This document shows positions 18,192-28,000 of a stretch of DNA of 39,485 bases, piece after piece. The DNA is from Lysobacteraceae bacterium. Its GTDB lineage: Bacteria; Pseudomonadota; Gammaproteobacteria; Xanthomonadales; Rhodanobacteraceae. The first letter of the stretch is position 1, and each line of letters opens with the position of its first letter. Below the pieces are notes generated by a model, which saw nothing but the letters and a program-made list of their open reading frames with translations, searched no databases and was not told where the DNA came from. The DNA is taken from contig JAGWIC010000020.1 of the NCBI GenBank assembly GCA_028866435.1, forward strand, positions 1 through 39,485. Direction: 5' to 3'. Made by a program: the position numbers and the translations under genes.

Positions 18192-19964
18192 TCAGTAGCC
18201 GGCCGCCAGCCCCGCCGGCACCCGGCGGTCGTTGGCGCCCTCGAGCCAGCCGCTCTTCGGATCGACCAGGATGCCTTCGTCCTCGCCCCAGGACTCGGCC
18301 TTGAAGCGGTGGCCCATGGCTTCCAGCGTGGCCTGGTCCGCGGCGCTGAGCAGGCCGGGCTCGACGAACACCACGTCGGGCAGCCATTGCTCGTGCAGGC
18401 GCGGCGCATCCACCGCCTGCTGCACGTTCATGCCGAACGTCACCGCGTTGAGGATGCTCTCCAGCGTGGTGGAGATGATGGTGGAGCCGCCGGGGCTGCC
18501 GGTGACCATGAACAGCTTGCCGTGGTGCAGGACGATCGTCGGCGACATCGAGCTCAGCGGGCGCTTGCCCGGCTCGATCTGGTTCGCCACCCCCTGCACC
18601 AGGCCGAACATGTTGGGCACGCCCGGCTTGGAGGTGAAGTCGTCCATCTCGTTGTTGAGGAAGAAGCCGGTGTCGCCGGCGATCTGGCCGGTGCCGAAAT
18701 CGCCGTTGATGGTGTAGGTCACCGCCACCGCGTTGCCGTCCTTGTCGACCACCGAGTAGTGCGTGGTCTGCTTGCCCTCGGCCGGCCCCAGGCTGCCGCT
18801 GATCGTGGACGAACGGGTCGCCGCGTCGGGCTTGATCGTGTCGCGCAGCTTGCCGATGTGCTCCGCCGCCAGCAGCTGCCGGATCGGGTTGTGCACGAAG
18901 GCCGGATCGCCGAGGTAGGTGTTGCGATCGGCGAATGCGCGGCGCTCGGCCTCGATCAGGTAGTGCACGCTGTTGACCGAGCCGTAGCCCCACTGCGCCA
19001 GCGGATACGGCGCGAGTATCTGCAGCACCTCGCAGATGGTGACGCCGCCGGAACTCGGCGGCGGCGCCGAAATGATGGTGTAGCCGTTGTAGCTGCAGCG
19101 CACCGGCTGGTCCCACGTCACCGAGTAGTCGGCAAAGTCCTGCATCGAGAGGATGCCGCCGTTGGCCTGGCTGGCCGCGACCACCTTGCGCGCGATCGCG
19201 CCGTGATAGAACGCCTCGCCGTGGCTCTGGTCGATCAGCTCCAGCGTGCGCGCCAGCTGCGGCTGGCGCAGGCGGTCGCCCGCCACATAGGGATGGCCGT
19301 GATGGAGGAAGATCGCCGCCACGTTCGGGTACTTGGCGAAAGTCGCGACCTTCCGGTCCAGCAGGTCGATGTCGCCCTGCTGCAGCACGAAGCCGTCACG
19401 CGCCAGCTTGATCGCCGGGGCGATGACCGTGTGCAGCGGCAACGTGCCGTACTTGGCCAGCGCCGCGTCCATGCCCATCACGGTGCCGGGCACGCCGACG
19501 CCCAGATAGGTGTCGGTGCTGCGCCCGGGCACCACGTTGCCCTTGGCATCCTGGTACATGGTGACGGTCGCCTTCAGCGGCGCCTTCTCGCGGAAATCCA
19601 GGAACAGGTTCTTGCCGTCCTTCAGGTGCAGCACCATGAAGCCGCCGCCGCCGACGTTGCCGCAGCACGGATGCACCACCGCCAGCGCGTAGCCGACCGC
19701 GACCGCCGCATCCACCGCGTTGCCGCCCCGCTTGAGGATGTCCACGCCGACCAGGGTGGCCAGGTGCTGCGAACTGGCCACCATCGCATGGCGCGCGAGC
19801 ACCGGACGCGCCCTGGCGAGGTCGGCGCGGCTGAACACGCCGGTATTCGCGCCGAACGCCTGCACGGTGTCCTGCGGCTTGGCCGCAGCATGGGCGGCAA
19901 ACGCCATGGGCGCGACCAGCAGCAGCGCGGCCGGCAAGCAGGCGGCAAACATTTTTCGCATCAT
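18192..19964 (-). CDS. ggt: Gamma-glutamyltransferase
   Basis: A 590-residue precursor of periplasmic gamma-glutamyltransferase/glutathione hydrolase. Signal peptide at residues 1-23 ([20 protein letters not shown]). Large-subunit markers: [30 protein letters not shown] and DFREKAP. The autocleavage site is [20 protein letters not shown]; Thr400 would become the catalytic N-terminus of the small subunit. The oxyanion motif SSMSPTIVL and [14 protein letters not shown] are also present. It cleaves extracellular glutathione and transfers gamma-glutamyl groups. AAGGA lies 8 bases before the first of two ATGs. It is divergent from kch. Confidence 0.96.
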   Translation of the reverse strand: MMRKMFAACLPAALLLVAPMAFAAHAAAKPQDTVQAFGANTGVFSRADLARARPVLARHAMVASSQHLATLVGVDILKRGGNAVDAAVAVGYALAVVHPCCGNVGGGGFMVLHLKDGKNLFLDFREKAPLKATVTMYQDAKGNVVPGRSTDTYLGVGVPGTVMGMDAALAKYGTLPLHTVIAPAIKLARDGFVLQQGDIDLLDRKVATFAKYPNVAAIFLHHGHPYVAGDRLRQPQLARTLELIDQSHGEAFYHGAIARKVVAASQANGGILSMQDFADYSVTWDQPVRCSYNGYTIISAPPPSSGGVTICEVLQILAPYPLAQWGYGSVNSVHYLIEAERRAFADRNTYLGDPAFVHNPIRQLLAAEHIGKLRDTIKPDAATRSSTISGSLGPAEGKQTTHYSVVDKDGNAVAVTYTINGDFGTGQIAGDTGFFLNNEMDDFTSKPGVPNMFGLVQGVANQIEPGKRPLSSMSPTIVLHHGKLFMVTGSPGGSTIISTTLESILNAVTFGMNVQQAVDAPRLHEQWLPDVVFVEPGLLSAADQATLEAMGHRFKAESWGEDEGILVDPKSGWLEGANDRRVPAGLAAGY

Positions 19965-20301
19965 CAGCAGGGTCCTTTTGAGCGGAACAGCATTGGGACA
20001 CATCCATGCGCGGCATCGTCGCGCCCGCCCGGCATCGGCGCAGGCGGCAGGCGCCGCTACCGTCCTCGTCGCCGGGCAGGCCGCCGGGACGGCCCTTGAC
20101 CGTTGCAGCTTGGCGGGCGCGCGGTGCGATGGCAAGGCCGGCGCGGCGGCGCCGGCCGGCCTGGCGACCCGGCGGCGCGGGCGCCGCTCCGGGCTACACT
20201 CGCACTGCGTTGGCGACGGCCCGGTCGCCGCCCGTGCGACACCGGCCGGACGGGTCGGCCGGGTGCAGGCTCAAACTCGGGTCACTACAGGTTTCAGGCG
20301 C
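19965..20301. other. Divergent intergenic region between ggt and kch
   Basis: No convincing gene is seen in these 337 bases. They include a 9-bp GC hairpin (20136-20157) and a -10-like TACACT (20195-20200) on the kch side. No known RNA motif was recognised. Confidence 0.5.
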
Positions 20302-21531
20302 ATGCCATTGATGAAGCTATCGCCGGTTCAACAGCTCAGGATCCAGCTGCGCCGGCTGGATCGCCTGCTGCGCGGGCCGCTGTGGTTCCCCCACCTGCCG
20401 TTGGCGGTTTTGACCGCGATGGGTGGCGCCTGGCTGCTGCGGCAGGGCATCGGTGCGGGCTGGTCCGCGTTCCTGGCGGACCTGCTGACCGGACACCCGC
20501 AGCTGCAGCCGAGGCTGCTGCCGCAACTGCTGCTGGGCATCGGCATGCTGATCACGGCGCTGGGGCTGCTGTTCCGTTCGCGCGTGGCCTGGCTGATGGC
20601 GCTGATGCTCGCCCTCGCCGCGGTGCTGAGCCAGCTGCTGGGGCACCACCCGGGCGGTCATCTCGTGCTGGACTACTTCGTCGCGATCATGCTGGCGCTG
20701 CTGCTGGCCAGGGCCCAGTTCGATCGCTCCAGCGTGACCGCCAGCACGCTGTTCGCACTGGCCTCGGTGGTCATGCTGCTGCTCTATGCCACCTTTGGCG
20801 CCTACTACCTCGGCGGCGACTTCAAGCCGGCCATCACCGACCTCGCCACCGCCCTGTACTTTGCCCTGGTCACCGCGAGCACGGTGGGTTATGGCGACAT
20901 CACCCCGCAGACGGTGGACGCCAGGCTGTTCAGCCTGTCGATCATCGTGCTTGGCGTCGCCGTGTTCGCCACATCGCTCACCGCGGTGGTCGGCCCGTTG
21001 GTCAGCCAGAGTGTGAAGAAGATCGTCGACCGGAGACTCAAGCGCATGCATCGCGAAAACCATTTCGTCGTCATCGGCAACACCTCGCTGGCGATCAACA
21101 CCTGGCGGCAGCTGAGCGGCCGCGGCCAGCAGGTCACGCGACTGCTGCGCGAGGCCGGCGAGGCCGATCCCGCCACGGCGGATATCGTGGTCGGGGAGCC
21201 GGGCAATCTCGACGTGTTGCGGCAGGCGGGCGCCGACAAGGCCCAGTCCGTGCTGGCAATGCTGGACGACGATTCGGACAATGCCTTCGTGGTGCTGGCG
21301 GTGCGGGAATTGGCCGGCCGCGCCCGTACCGTGGTGGCGGTCAACGACGCCCGCCACCTGGACCGCATCCATCTGGTACAGCCCGACGTGGTGATCGCAC
21401 CGCAGGTGCTGGGCGGCGAACTGGCGGCGATGATCGTGTGCGGGGAGGAAGTGAGCCCGGATTTCGTGATGGGCTGCGTGCTCCGGCACGGCAAGTTCCC
21501 CGGCGCGGCCGTACCGCCGGCATCGGCCTGA
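20302..21531 (+). CDS. kch: Voltage-gated potassium channel with RCK domain, Kch type
   Basis: A 409-residue potassium channel resembling E. coli Kch in length and layout. An N-terminal block of six predicted membrane spans (about 28-225) ends with the selectivity filter TVGYGD (194-199) between pore helix and the last span. The cytoplasmic part from about residue 250 is an RCK/TrkA-N domain (MHRENHFVVIGNTSLAINTWRQL...DNAFVVLAVRELAGRARTVVAVNDARHLDRIHLVQPDVVIAPQVLGGELA), which in Kch closely follows the same sequence plan. The S4-like helix is poor in Arg, as in Kch. An ATG nine bases later (20311) is an alternative start. Confidence 0.93.
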   Translation: MPLMKLSPVQQLRIQLRRLDRLLRGPLWFPHLPLAVLTAMGGAWLLRQGIGAGWSAFLADLLTGHPQLQPRLLPQLLLGIGMLITALGLLFRSRVAWLMALMLALAAVLSQLLGHHPGGHLVLDYFVAIMLALLLARAQFDRSSVTASTLFALASVVMLLLYATFGAYYLGGDFKPAITDLATALYFALVTASTVGYGDITPQTVDARLFSLSIIVLGVAVFATSLTAVVGPLVSQSVKKIVDRRLKRMHRENHFVVIGNTSLAINTWRQLSGRGQQVTRLLREAGEADPATADIVVGEPGNLDVLRQAGADKAQSVLAMLDDDSDNAFVVLAVRELAGRARTVVAVNDARHLDRIHLVQPDVVIAPQVLGGELAAMIVCGEEVSPDFVMGCVLRHGKFPGAAVPPASA

Positions 21532-21564
21532 CCGCCGCCATGGCGTGCGGCGGCGCCGCCCCGC

Positions 21565-23850
21565 TCAACGGGGGGTGGCGCGGAACACGTGCACCGGCAC
21601 CGACTTGTACGAAGGCGTGCCGCTGGCCGGGTCGATGTAGTCCAGCGGCACCAGGCAATTGCCTTCCGGGTAATAGGTGGCCACCGACCCGCGGGCGATC
21701 TCGTAGGCGACCGCGACGACGTTGCGCAGGCATCGTTCCTGTCCCTGCCCCAGCGCGGTCTCGACCCTGACTTCGTCGCCTTCCTCGATGCCGAGCCGGG
21801 CGAGGTCGTCGCTGTTCATGAACAGCACGTCGCGGCGGCCGAACACGCCACGGTAGCGGTCGTCCATGCCGTAGATCGTGGTGTTGTACTGGTCGTGGCT
21901 GCGCAGGGTCGCCAGCTTCAGTATCGTCGGATCGGTGAATACCGGGTCCTCCTCCAGCCCGCCGAACTTGATGAACTGCGCCTTCCCGGTGGGCGTCTTC
22001 CAGATCCGCTCGGTCGGCGGCAGCGGCAGCCTGAAGCCGCCGGGCACGCGGATGCGCTCGTTGAAATTCGTGAAGTCGGGGAACACGGATTCGATCGCGT
22101 CGCGGATCCGGTCGTAGTCGGCGATCAGCGCCGTCCACGGGACGCGGCTGGCGGGCAGCGTCGCGGCGGCCATCCCGGCAATGATCGCCGGCTCGGATTT
22201 CAGCGCCTCGGACGCCGGGGTCAGCTTGCCGCGCGAGGCGTGCACCATGGACATCGAGTCCTCGACGGTCACCGATTGCGGGCCGGTCTCCTGCATGTCG
22301 CGCTCGGTTCGGCCGAGGCAGGGCAGGATGAAGGCGTTCTTCCCGGTGAGCAGGTGCGTGCGGTTGAGCTTGGTGCCGATGTGCACCGTCAGCTCGAGGC
22401 GTCGCATGGCGGGAAAGCATGCTTCGGGATCGGGAAGCGCGACCGCGAGATTGCCGCCGAGGCAGATCAGCGCCTTCGAAGTCCCGGCGACGATCGCCTG
22501 CATCGCGGCCACCGCGTCATGGCCGTGCGCCGACGGCGGCACGAAACCGAATGTCCGCTCGATGCGTGCAAGCATGTCGGCGGCGGGCTTTTCGGTGATG
22601 CCGACGGTGCGGTCCCCCTGCACGTTGGAATGGCCGCGCAGCGGGCAGATGCCGGCGCCCGGCTTGCCGAAATTGCCCCGCAGCAGCAGCAGGTTGACCA
22701 TCTGGTGCACGTTCGCCGTGCCGGTCCGGTGCTGGGTCATGCCCATGCCGTAGGTGACGATGGTGGCATTCGACCTGGCATAGGCCGCGGCGACCTTGCG
22801 CAGGTCGTCCTGCGGCAACCCCGCGCTGGTCTCGATCGCCTGCCACGAGGTGGCGCGCAGGTCGGCGGCAAGCTCCTCGAAGCCTTCGGCGTGTTCGGCG
22901 ATGAACGCGCGGTCGAGGACGGCGGAACCTTCGCCCTGCAGCCGGTCCATTTCAAGCAGCGCCTTCATGATCCCCTTGAGCGCCGCGGCGTCGCCGCCGA
23001 TCCGTGGCTGCAGGTAGGTCGATGCGATCTGGGTCGCGCCGAAGGTGGCCATTTCCAGCGGATCCTGCGGGTCGGCGAAGCGTTCCAGCGCCCGTTCGCG
23101 CAGCGGGTTGAACACGATGATCGGCGTGCCGCGGCGGGCGAGCTCGTGCAGCGTCGCCATCATCCGGGGGTGGTTGGTTCCCGGGTTGTGGCCCATCGCG
23201 ATGAGCAGTTCGCAATGGTCAAAATCGTCCAGCGACACGGTTCCCTTGCCGATGCCTATCGATTGCGGCAAGCCCACGCTGGTGGGCTCGTGGCACATGT
23301 TCGAGCAGTCGGGAAAGTTGTTGCAACCGAACTCGCGGGCGAAGATCTGGTACAGGAATGCCGCCTCGTTGGAGGCGCGCCCCGAGGTGTAGAACTCGAC
23401 GCTGCCGGGGTCACCCAGGCCGCGCAGCACGCCGCCGATCCGCGCGAACGCCTCGTCCCAGCCGATCGCTTCGTAGCGGTCGTTCGCCGCGTTGTAGGCC
23501 ATGGGGTGGGTCAGCCGGCCCTGATCCTCCAACTGGTAGTCGCTCCAGCCGAGCAGCGAGGTCACCGTGTGGGCGGCGAAAAACGGCGGCGGCACGCGCT
23601 TCCTGGTGGCCTCCCAGGTAACCGCCTTGGCGCCGTTTTCGCAAAACTGGAAGGTCGAGGTGTGCTTCTTGTCCGGCCATGCGCAGCCGGGGCAATCGAA
23701 CCCGTCGGGCTTGTTGGTGCGCAGCAGGGTCAGCGCCGCCTCGGCCGCCTCCATCTGCTCGCGGACGGCCTTGGCCGTCGCCCGCAAGGCGCCCCAGCCG
23801 CCCGCGGGCGCGCTGTAGCGGCGGATGCCCGGTATCTCGTCCTCGGCCAT
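21565..23850 (-). CDS. Molybdopterin oxidoreductase, FdhF/YdeP family
   Basis: A 761-residue cytoplasmic molybdenum-bis-MGD oxidoreductase related to E. coli YdeP. Near the N-terminus, NKPDGFDCPGCAWPD and FQFCENGAKA place Cys53, Cys56 and Cys70 where formate dehydrogenases have their Fe-S ligands. YTSGRASNEAAFLYQ, CHEPTSVGLPQSIGIGKGT, MGHNPGTNHPRMM, LLRGNFGKPGAGICPLRGHSNVQGDRT and the C-terminal molydopterin-binding domain follow. The electron donor and substrate are unknown; E. coli YdeP is linked to acid resistance. No fdhD-like sulfurtransferase or electron partner is in the window. Start at ATG with AGGTGAG upstream. Confidence 0.93.
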   Translation of the reverse strand: MAEDEIPGIRRYSAPAGGWGALRATAKAVREQMEAAEAALTLLRTNKPDGFDCPGCAWPDKKHTSTFQFCENGAKAVTWEATRKRVPPPFFAAHTVTSLLGWSDYQLEDQGRLTHPMAYNAANDRYEAIGWDEAFARIGGVLRGLGDPGSVEFYTSGRASNEAAFLYQIFAREFGCNNFPDCSNMCHEPTSVGLPQSIGIGKGTVSLDDFDHCELLIAMGHNPGTNHPRMMATLHELARRGTPIIVFNPLRERALERFADPQDPLEMATFGATQIASTYLQPRIGGDAAALKGIMKALLEMDRLQGEGSAVLDRAFIAEHAEGFEELAADLRATSWQAIETSAGLPQDDLRKVAAAYARSNATIVTYGMGMTQHRTGTANVHQMVNLLLLRGNFGKPGAGICPLRGHSNVQGDRTVGITEKPAADMLARIERTFGFVPPSAHGHDAVAAMQAIVAGTSKALICLGGNLAVALPDPEACFPAMRRLELTVHIGTKLNRTHLLTGKNAFILPCLGRTERDMQETGPQSVTVEDSMSMVHASRGKLTPASEALKSEPAIIAGMAAATLPASRVPWTALIADYDRIRDAIESVFPDFTNFNERIRVPGGFRLPLPPTERIWKTPTGKAQFIKFGGLEEDPVFTDPTILKLATLRSHDQYNTTIYGMDDRYRGVFGRRDVLFMNSDDLARLGIEEGDEVRVETALGQGQERCLRNVVAVAYEIARGSVATYYPEGNCLVPLDYIDPASGTPSYKSVPVHVFRATPR

Positions 23851-23976
23851 GAGCTCACCTTTGGCTTGCGTTCGGCCAACTATCCTCCGGCCGGATCGGC
23901 GCTGTCCAGAAGTCGCCCTGGAGGTGGCGGGCGACAACGCCTGGACGGCTGCGCAGGGCGGCCTGGCAGGGTGCGC

Positions 23977-24426
23977 TCAGAGGCGCAGGCCGTACTCGCG
24001 GAATTCGGTGTCGCGCTGCCAGCCCAGCGATTCATACAGGGCCTGCGCGGGCAGGTTGTCGTGGGCGGTGGTGAGCGACAAGCTGGCCGCGCCGAGCCGG
24101 CGGGCGTGATCGGCGGCGGCGAGCAGCAGCGCCTGGCCGACGCCGCGGCGCCGCGCGGCGGCGGCGACGAACAGGTCGTTGAGCAGGTAGGTGCGCACGG
24201 CACGAACCGAGGAGAACAGCGGGTACAGCTGGGTGAAGCCGAGGCCGGCGCCGCTGTCGTCGAGGGCGAGCAAGAGCTCCGACTCGTGCCGGATCAGCCG
24301 CTCGCGCAGGAAGTCGCGCGCGCGCGCCGGGTCGCCGGGCTGGCGGTAGAACTGGCGATAGCCGTCGAACAGCGGAGCCAGGGTGTCGAGGTCGACGAGG
24401 CTGGCGGGGCGAATCGCGAACGTCAT
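23977..24426 (-). CDS. GNAT-family N-acetyltransferase
   Basis: A 149-residue single-domain acetyltransferase. MTFAIRPASLVDLDTLAPLFDGYRQFY is a typical GNAT start; YLLNDLFVAAAARRRGVGQALLLAAADHARRLGA carries the acetyl-CoA-binding R/Q-x-x-G-x-G/A loop; NLPAQALYESLGWQRDTEFREYGL is motif B. Substrate unknown. It lies between the YdeP-like gene and rlmH, all on the same strand with gaps of 80-130 bases, and seems not part of the conserved rsfS-rlmH unit. Confidence 0.9.
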   Translation of the reverse strand: MTFAIRPASLVDLDTLAPLFDGYRQFYRQPGDPARARDFLRERLIRHESELLLALDDSGAGLGFTQLYPLFSSVRAVRTYLLNDLFVAAAARRRGVGQALLLAAADHARRLGAASLSLTTAHDNLPAQALYESLGWQRDTEFREYGLRL

Positions 24427-24507
24427 GGCATCACCGGCTCACGGGAAAAGGGGGAAACAGCATATCGCGCCCTGCCCGGCGCACCGGCACGCATGCCGGC
24501 GCGAGGG

Positions 24508-24978
24508 TCAGGCGCGATGGTACGGGTGGCCGGCGATGATCGTGGTGGCGCGATACAGCTGCTCGGCCAGCACCAGCCGCACCAGCATGTGCGGCAGGGT
24601 CAGCGGACCCAGCGACCAGCGCTGGTCGGCACGGGCCAGCACCTCGGCGGCATGGCCGTCCGGGCCGCCGATCAGGAACGCGAGATCGCGCCCGCCCATG
24701 CGCCAGCGCGCCATCTGTCCGGCCAGTTCCTCGCTCGACCAGGTCTTGCCGCGACCGTCCAGCGCGATCACGTGGGTATCCTGTGGCAGGGCGGCGAGGA
24801 TCGCGGCGCCCTCGTCCTGCATCGCCCGGGCATCGTCGCGGCCCTTGCCGCGGAGGCCGGGCTTGAGTTCGAGCAGTTCCAGCGGCAACTCGTGCGAGAG
24901 CCGCTTGCGGTACTCGGCAAAGCCCTCGGCCACCCAGCCGGGCATGCGCTCGCCGACGGCGATCAGGCGCGCGCGCAT
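24508..24978 (-). CDS. rlmH: 23S rRNA pseudouridine-1915 N3-methyltransferase RlmH
   Basis: A 156-residue SPOUT methyltransferase that methylates pseudouridine 1915 of 23S rRNA. MRARLIAVGERMPGWVAEGFAEYRKRL at the start, VIALDGRGKTWSSEELA in the middle, then FLIGGPDGHAAEVL and LPHMLVRLVLAEQLYRATTIIAGHPYHR, the knot that binds SAM, are all family signatures and intact. A longer frame exists upstream but is not conserved. It follows rsfS by 96 bases on the same strand, the usual pairing. Confidence 0.96.
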   Translation of the reverse strand: MRARLIAVGERMPGWVAEGFAEYRKRLSHELPLELLELKPGLRGKGRDDARAMQDEGAAILAALPQDTHVIALDGRGKTWSSEELAGQMARWRMGGRDLAFLIGGPDGHAAEVLARADQRWSLGPLTLPHMLVRLVLAEQLYRATTIIAGHPYHRA

Positions 24979-25074
24979 GCGGGATGCCGATCGGGCGCGA
25001 CCGCCGCCGCGGCGCGGCACGGGCGAGCCGGTCGCGCGCCGGCGCACGACTGCGGCGGCACGCCCCGCATGGGT

Positions 25075-25461
25075 TCAGCCGGCCTGCGCGGCGGCGTCTT
25101 GGTGGCCGTGGTCGCCCACCGTCCACAGCCGCTCCAGGCCGTAGAACTCGCGGATGCGCGGCAGCATCACGTGGACGATGACGTCGCCGAGGTCGACCAG
25201 CACCCACTCACCCTCGACTTCGCCCTCCACGCCCAGCGGCATCACGCCCGCCTTCTTGGCATGCTTGGCCACCTCGTCGGCGATCGACTTGACGTGGCGC
25301 GCCGAGGTACCGGAAGCGATCACCAGCAGGTCTGCGATCGAGGTCTTGCCGCGAACGTCGATCTCGCGAACATCCTTGGCTTTGAGTTGTTCCAGCGCAT
25401 CGAGAACAGACTTGCGCAAGGTGGCCGTGGTGACGGACTTGTTGGTACGGGCAGTGCTCAA
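25075..25461 (-). CDS. rsfS: Ribosome silencing factor RsfS
   Basis: A 128-residue RsfS (Iojap/YbeB) protein, which binds L14 on the 50S subunit and blocks subunit joining under starvation. [42 protein letters not shown] and [30 protein letters not shown] are diagnostic. There is no ATG in frame near the conserved N-terminus. A TTG start is proposed because GAGG lies about 8 bases before it and the next residues fit homologues. In related genomes rsfS follows nadD directly; here nadD is 9.5 kb away. Confidence 0.93.
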   Translation of the reverse strand: MSTARTNKSVTTATLRKSVLDALEQLKAKDVREIDVRGKTSIADLLVIASGTSARHVKSIADEVAKHAKKAGVMPLGVEGEVEGEWVLVDLGDVIVHVMLPRIREFYGLERLWTVGDHGHQDAAAQAG

Positions 25462-25526
25462 GAGGGTGGGCCTCGATGCGGAGTCGCAGCGCAAAATGGC
25501 GCGGGCGCAGTATAACCGCCCAGCCG

Positions 25527-26606
25527 TCAGCAGGTATCCCGCGACGCCGTCAGCGAGCGCCTGGCCAGCCGCCGTTCGTCCAGCAGCCGCGCGACCAGCT
25601 CGGCCGCCGGTTGCGGACGCACCAGGCTCGCGGCCTGGCCACACCATTCGGACAGCAGGTCGCCGCGCCCGGCGACCGCCGCGGCGCGGCGCAGCGGCGC
25701 GGTGAGGGCGTTGAGCACGGGGTATGGCAGGCCCTGCGCGGCGTGCGGCATCAGCTCGACAAAGCGGTTGCGCAAGCCGCGGGCGGCGCGCCCGGAGAAG
25801 CCGCGGATGGTGGTCACCTGGTGCTCCTGCGCCAGCGGCAAGTCCCGTTTCCATGCCGCCGCGGCCGCGGATTCCGGGCAGGCGAGGAAGGCGGTGCCCA
25901 GTTGGCTGGCGGCGGCACCCAGCACTTCCGCGGCGAGCATGGCGCGGCCGTCCATGATGCCGCCGGCGGCGATCACCGGGATATCGACCGCGCGCACCGC
26001 CAGCGGCAGCAGCGCGAACAGGCCGATCATCGCGTCCTCCGCCTCATGCAGGAAGCTGCCGCGATGGCCACCGGCCTCGGCCCCCTGCACGCAGACCGCA
26101 TCGGCGCCCGCCGCGGCCCAGGCGCGCGCCTCGCGCACCGTGGTGGCGGTGCCGATCACCACGATGTCGCGGCGATGCAGTTCGCGCATCTGCGCCGGGT
26201 CGATCACGCCGAAGGCGAAGCTGGCCACGGCCGGACGCGCCTCGCACAGCGCGGCGAACTGGTCGCTGAAACGGGGCGCCCACTGCGCCGGCAGGCTGGT
26301 GCGCGCTTCGAGCCCCTCGCGCGCCATCAATGCATCGAGCTCCTCGCGGGCCCTGGCCACCGCCAGCGGGTCGACCGCGAATGCATCGGGCAGGACGAAC
26401 AGGTTCAGCGCGAACGGACGACCGGTGAGCGAGCGGACCCGCGCGACGTCATCGAGGATGGCTTGCGCTTCGGTGTAACCCGCACCCAGCGAACCCAGGC
26501 CACCGGCATTCGACACCGCGGCGACCAGTTCCGGCGTGGTGGCGCCGGCCATCGGCGCCTGGACCAGCGGGCATTCGAGGCCCAGGCGCCGTGCAAAAGA
26601 GGACAT
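25527..26606 (-). CDS. Nitronate monooxygenase (2-nitropropane dioxygenase family)
   Basis: A 359-residue FMN-dependent TIM-barrel enzyme. [30 protein letters not shown] at the start, [32 protein letters not shown], and [33 protein letters not shown] are nitronate monooxygenase signatures; the His in EAGGHRG would be the catalytic base region. The likely role is oxidative detoxification of alkyl nitronates such as propionate-3-nitronate. Two nearby ATGs exist: 26615 and 26606. The second has AAGGATGGAG in front and is preferred. Confidence 0.92.
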   Translation of the reverse strand: MSSFARRLGLECPLVQAPMAGATTPELVAAVSNAGGLGSLGAGYTEAQAILDDVARVRSLTGRPFALNLFVLPDAFAVDPLAVARAREELDALMAREGLEARTSLPAQWAPRFSDQFAALCEARPAVASFAFGVIDPAQMRELHRRDIVVIGTATTVREARAWAAAGADAVCVQGAEAGGHRGSFLHEAEDAMIGLFALLPLAVRAVDIPVIAAGGIMDGRAMLAAEVLGAAASQLGTAFLACPESAAAAAWKRDLPLAQEHQVTTIRGFSGRAARGLRNRFVELMPHAAQGLPYPVLNALTAPLRRAAAVAGRGDLLSEWCGQAASLVRPQPAAELVARLLDERRLARRSLTASRDTC

Positions 26607-26752
26607 GCGCTCCATCCTTTCCAGGAAACCACGGCATTATGCCCGTCGCGTCCATGTGGCAAGCAACGCGGCCCCGACGACAGCCCAAGACCCGTTCGCC
26701 CTCGACGCCGGCCCTTCGGACCCGCGCCGGGGACGAACGGATCGCGGCGGCA

Positions 26753-27061
26753 TCAGCCGCCGTTGTCCATCGCGCCGCCGGCGTCCTTCTTCATCTTCAT
26801 CGCGTCGCCCTTCTTCATCATGCCGTCGTGCTTCATCGCCTTGGGCTTCATCGCGCCGTGGTCCATCGCGTCCTTCTTCATCTTCATCTTCATGTCCATG
26901 CCGTCCTTGTGCATGGTGTCCTTCATCGCCCTGCTGGCGTGCATGGCCTCGTGCGACATCGCCGTGCCGGAGCTGGCGGCCGTGGCCTGCTGCGCGTGGA
27001 CGGGTGCGAAGGCGCCGACGGCAGCGGAAAGTGCAAGGGCGGCAAGCGTGCGTGCGTTCAT
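26753..27061 (-). CDS. Met/Lys/His-rich periplasmic protein (pentapeptide MXKDX-repeat type)
   Basis: A 102-residue protein with a signal peptide (MNARTLAALALSAAVGAFAPVHA, cleavage near residue 23). The mature part is low-complexity and rich in Met, Lys, Asp and His, with irregular M-x-K-D / K-K-D units such as KMKMKKDAMDHGAMKPK and KMKKDAGGAM. This resembles the pentapeptide MXKDX-repeat family of small exported proteins; role unknown. Thioether and imidazole side chains suggest copper or other soft-metal binding (inference). A neighbouring DUF1345 membrane gene lies upstream on the same strand with a 129-base gap. Confidence 0.8.
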   Translation of the reverse strand: MNARTLAALALSAAVGAFAPVHAQQATAASSGTAMSHEAMHASRAMKDTMHKDGMDMKMKMKKDAMDHGAMKPKAMKHDGMMKKGDAMKMKKDAGGAMDNGG

Positions 27062-27190
27062 GGCTGGAATCCTCGAGTGGGAAAAGTGACGAAAGCGGTC
27101 GCACCGCCTCCACCCCCTGTTTCGTCACTCGCGGGGCGCCGGTTACCCGTGGCTGTTCAATGCCGCGACGGCAGGCGCCCGCCGGCGCGC

Positions 27191-27892
27191 CTAGCCGCCC
27201 TGCCCGGCCACGATATTGACCGTGATGGCGATGATGAACACGTTGAAGAAGAACGCGATCACGCTGTGCAGCAGCACCACGCGACGCAGGTAGCGGCTGG
27301 TGATCTGCACGTCGGAGACCTGGAAGGTCATGCCGATGACGATGGCGAAATAGGCGAAATCCCAGTAGTCCGGCTGCGGCGTATCGGGAAACTCCAGCCC
27401 CGAATGCTGCTCGCCGGCATCGCCGTAGAAACCGTGCGCGTAATGCATGGCGAACATGATGTTGAGGAACAGCCAGCTCAGCACCACGCTGAGCGCGGCC
27501 ACCCCCAGCGCCGGCAGGCCGCCGGTCTTGGACACGTGCAGCTCGCTGCTCAGCGCCACCAGCACGACCGTCGCCAACACGATGGCGCTCCACAGCACGC
27601 CCCAGCGGCCGCTGTCCAGCGCCTTCGCCTGCATCCGCATGTGCGCCTGCGAGGCCCGGTTGAACAGGCGCGCCAGGCTGCCGAGCAGGACCATCGCGCC
27701 GAGGTCGAAGGCCAGCAGGATCGCCATGGCCGGCCGCATCTGCAGCGCCAGCAGCAGCCCACCCACCGCGACGAAAATCAGCAGGCTGATGAAGGTGCGG
27801 GGGCGCGCCCTGACGTAGCGCAACGGGCGCCAGTGCCGCCTTCCCCCGCCAGCCGGCGAATCCGCCCCGTGTTCAAGCATGCCCGTCTCCAC
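27191..27892 (-). CDS. DUF1345 integral membrane protein
   Basis: A 233-residue protein with about five membrane spans. The C-terminal part DYWDFAYFAIVIGMTFQVSDVQITSRYLRRVVLLHSVIAFFFNVFIIAITVN is the characteristic DUF1345 block. The N-terminal 30 residues are basic and cytoplasmic. The family is uncharacterised; the conserved polar segment FQVSDVQ sits between spans and may be functional. ATG 27880 is an alternative start four codons in. A 108-base gap separates it from aroG upstream, so co-transcription is possible. Confidence 0.88.
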   Translation of the reverse strand: METGMLEHGADSPAGGGRRHWRPLRYVRARPRTFISLLIFVAVGGLLLALQMRPAMAILLAFDLGAMVLLGSLARLFNRASQAHMRMQAKALDSGRWGVLWSAIVLATVVLVALSSELHVSKTGGLPALGVAALSVVLSWLFLNIMFAMHYAHGFYGDAGEQHSGLEFPDTPQPDYWDFAYFAIVIGMTFQVSDVQITSRYLRRVVLLHSVIAFFFNVFIIAITVNIVAGQGG

Positions 27893-28000
27893 GACGGCCC
27901 CACGGCGGGGCCGGCAACGACGCGATGATAGCGGCAGTGTCGTGCGCGCAGGTCGATATCCCGGCCTCGCCCGCGCGGCCAGGCCCGCCCACGCGCCGGC

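Noticed and set aside
20136..20157. A 9-bp GC hairpin in the ggt-kch gap considered as a regulatory RNA structure
   Set aside because: Short GC palindromes are frequent here, and there is no T tract or conserved context to support a function.
21589..25515. A very long open frame on the plus strand opposite the YdeP-like gene, rlmH and rsfS
   Set aside because: It is antisense to several well-supported genes and its translation shows no family motif; high G+C makes long antisense frames common.
27896..27912. Possible terminator GGCCCC...GGGGCC downstream of aroG
   Set aside because: Only a 6-bp stem with no T tract; not distinguishable from chance in this composition.
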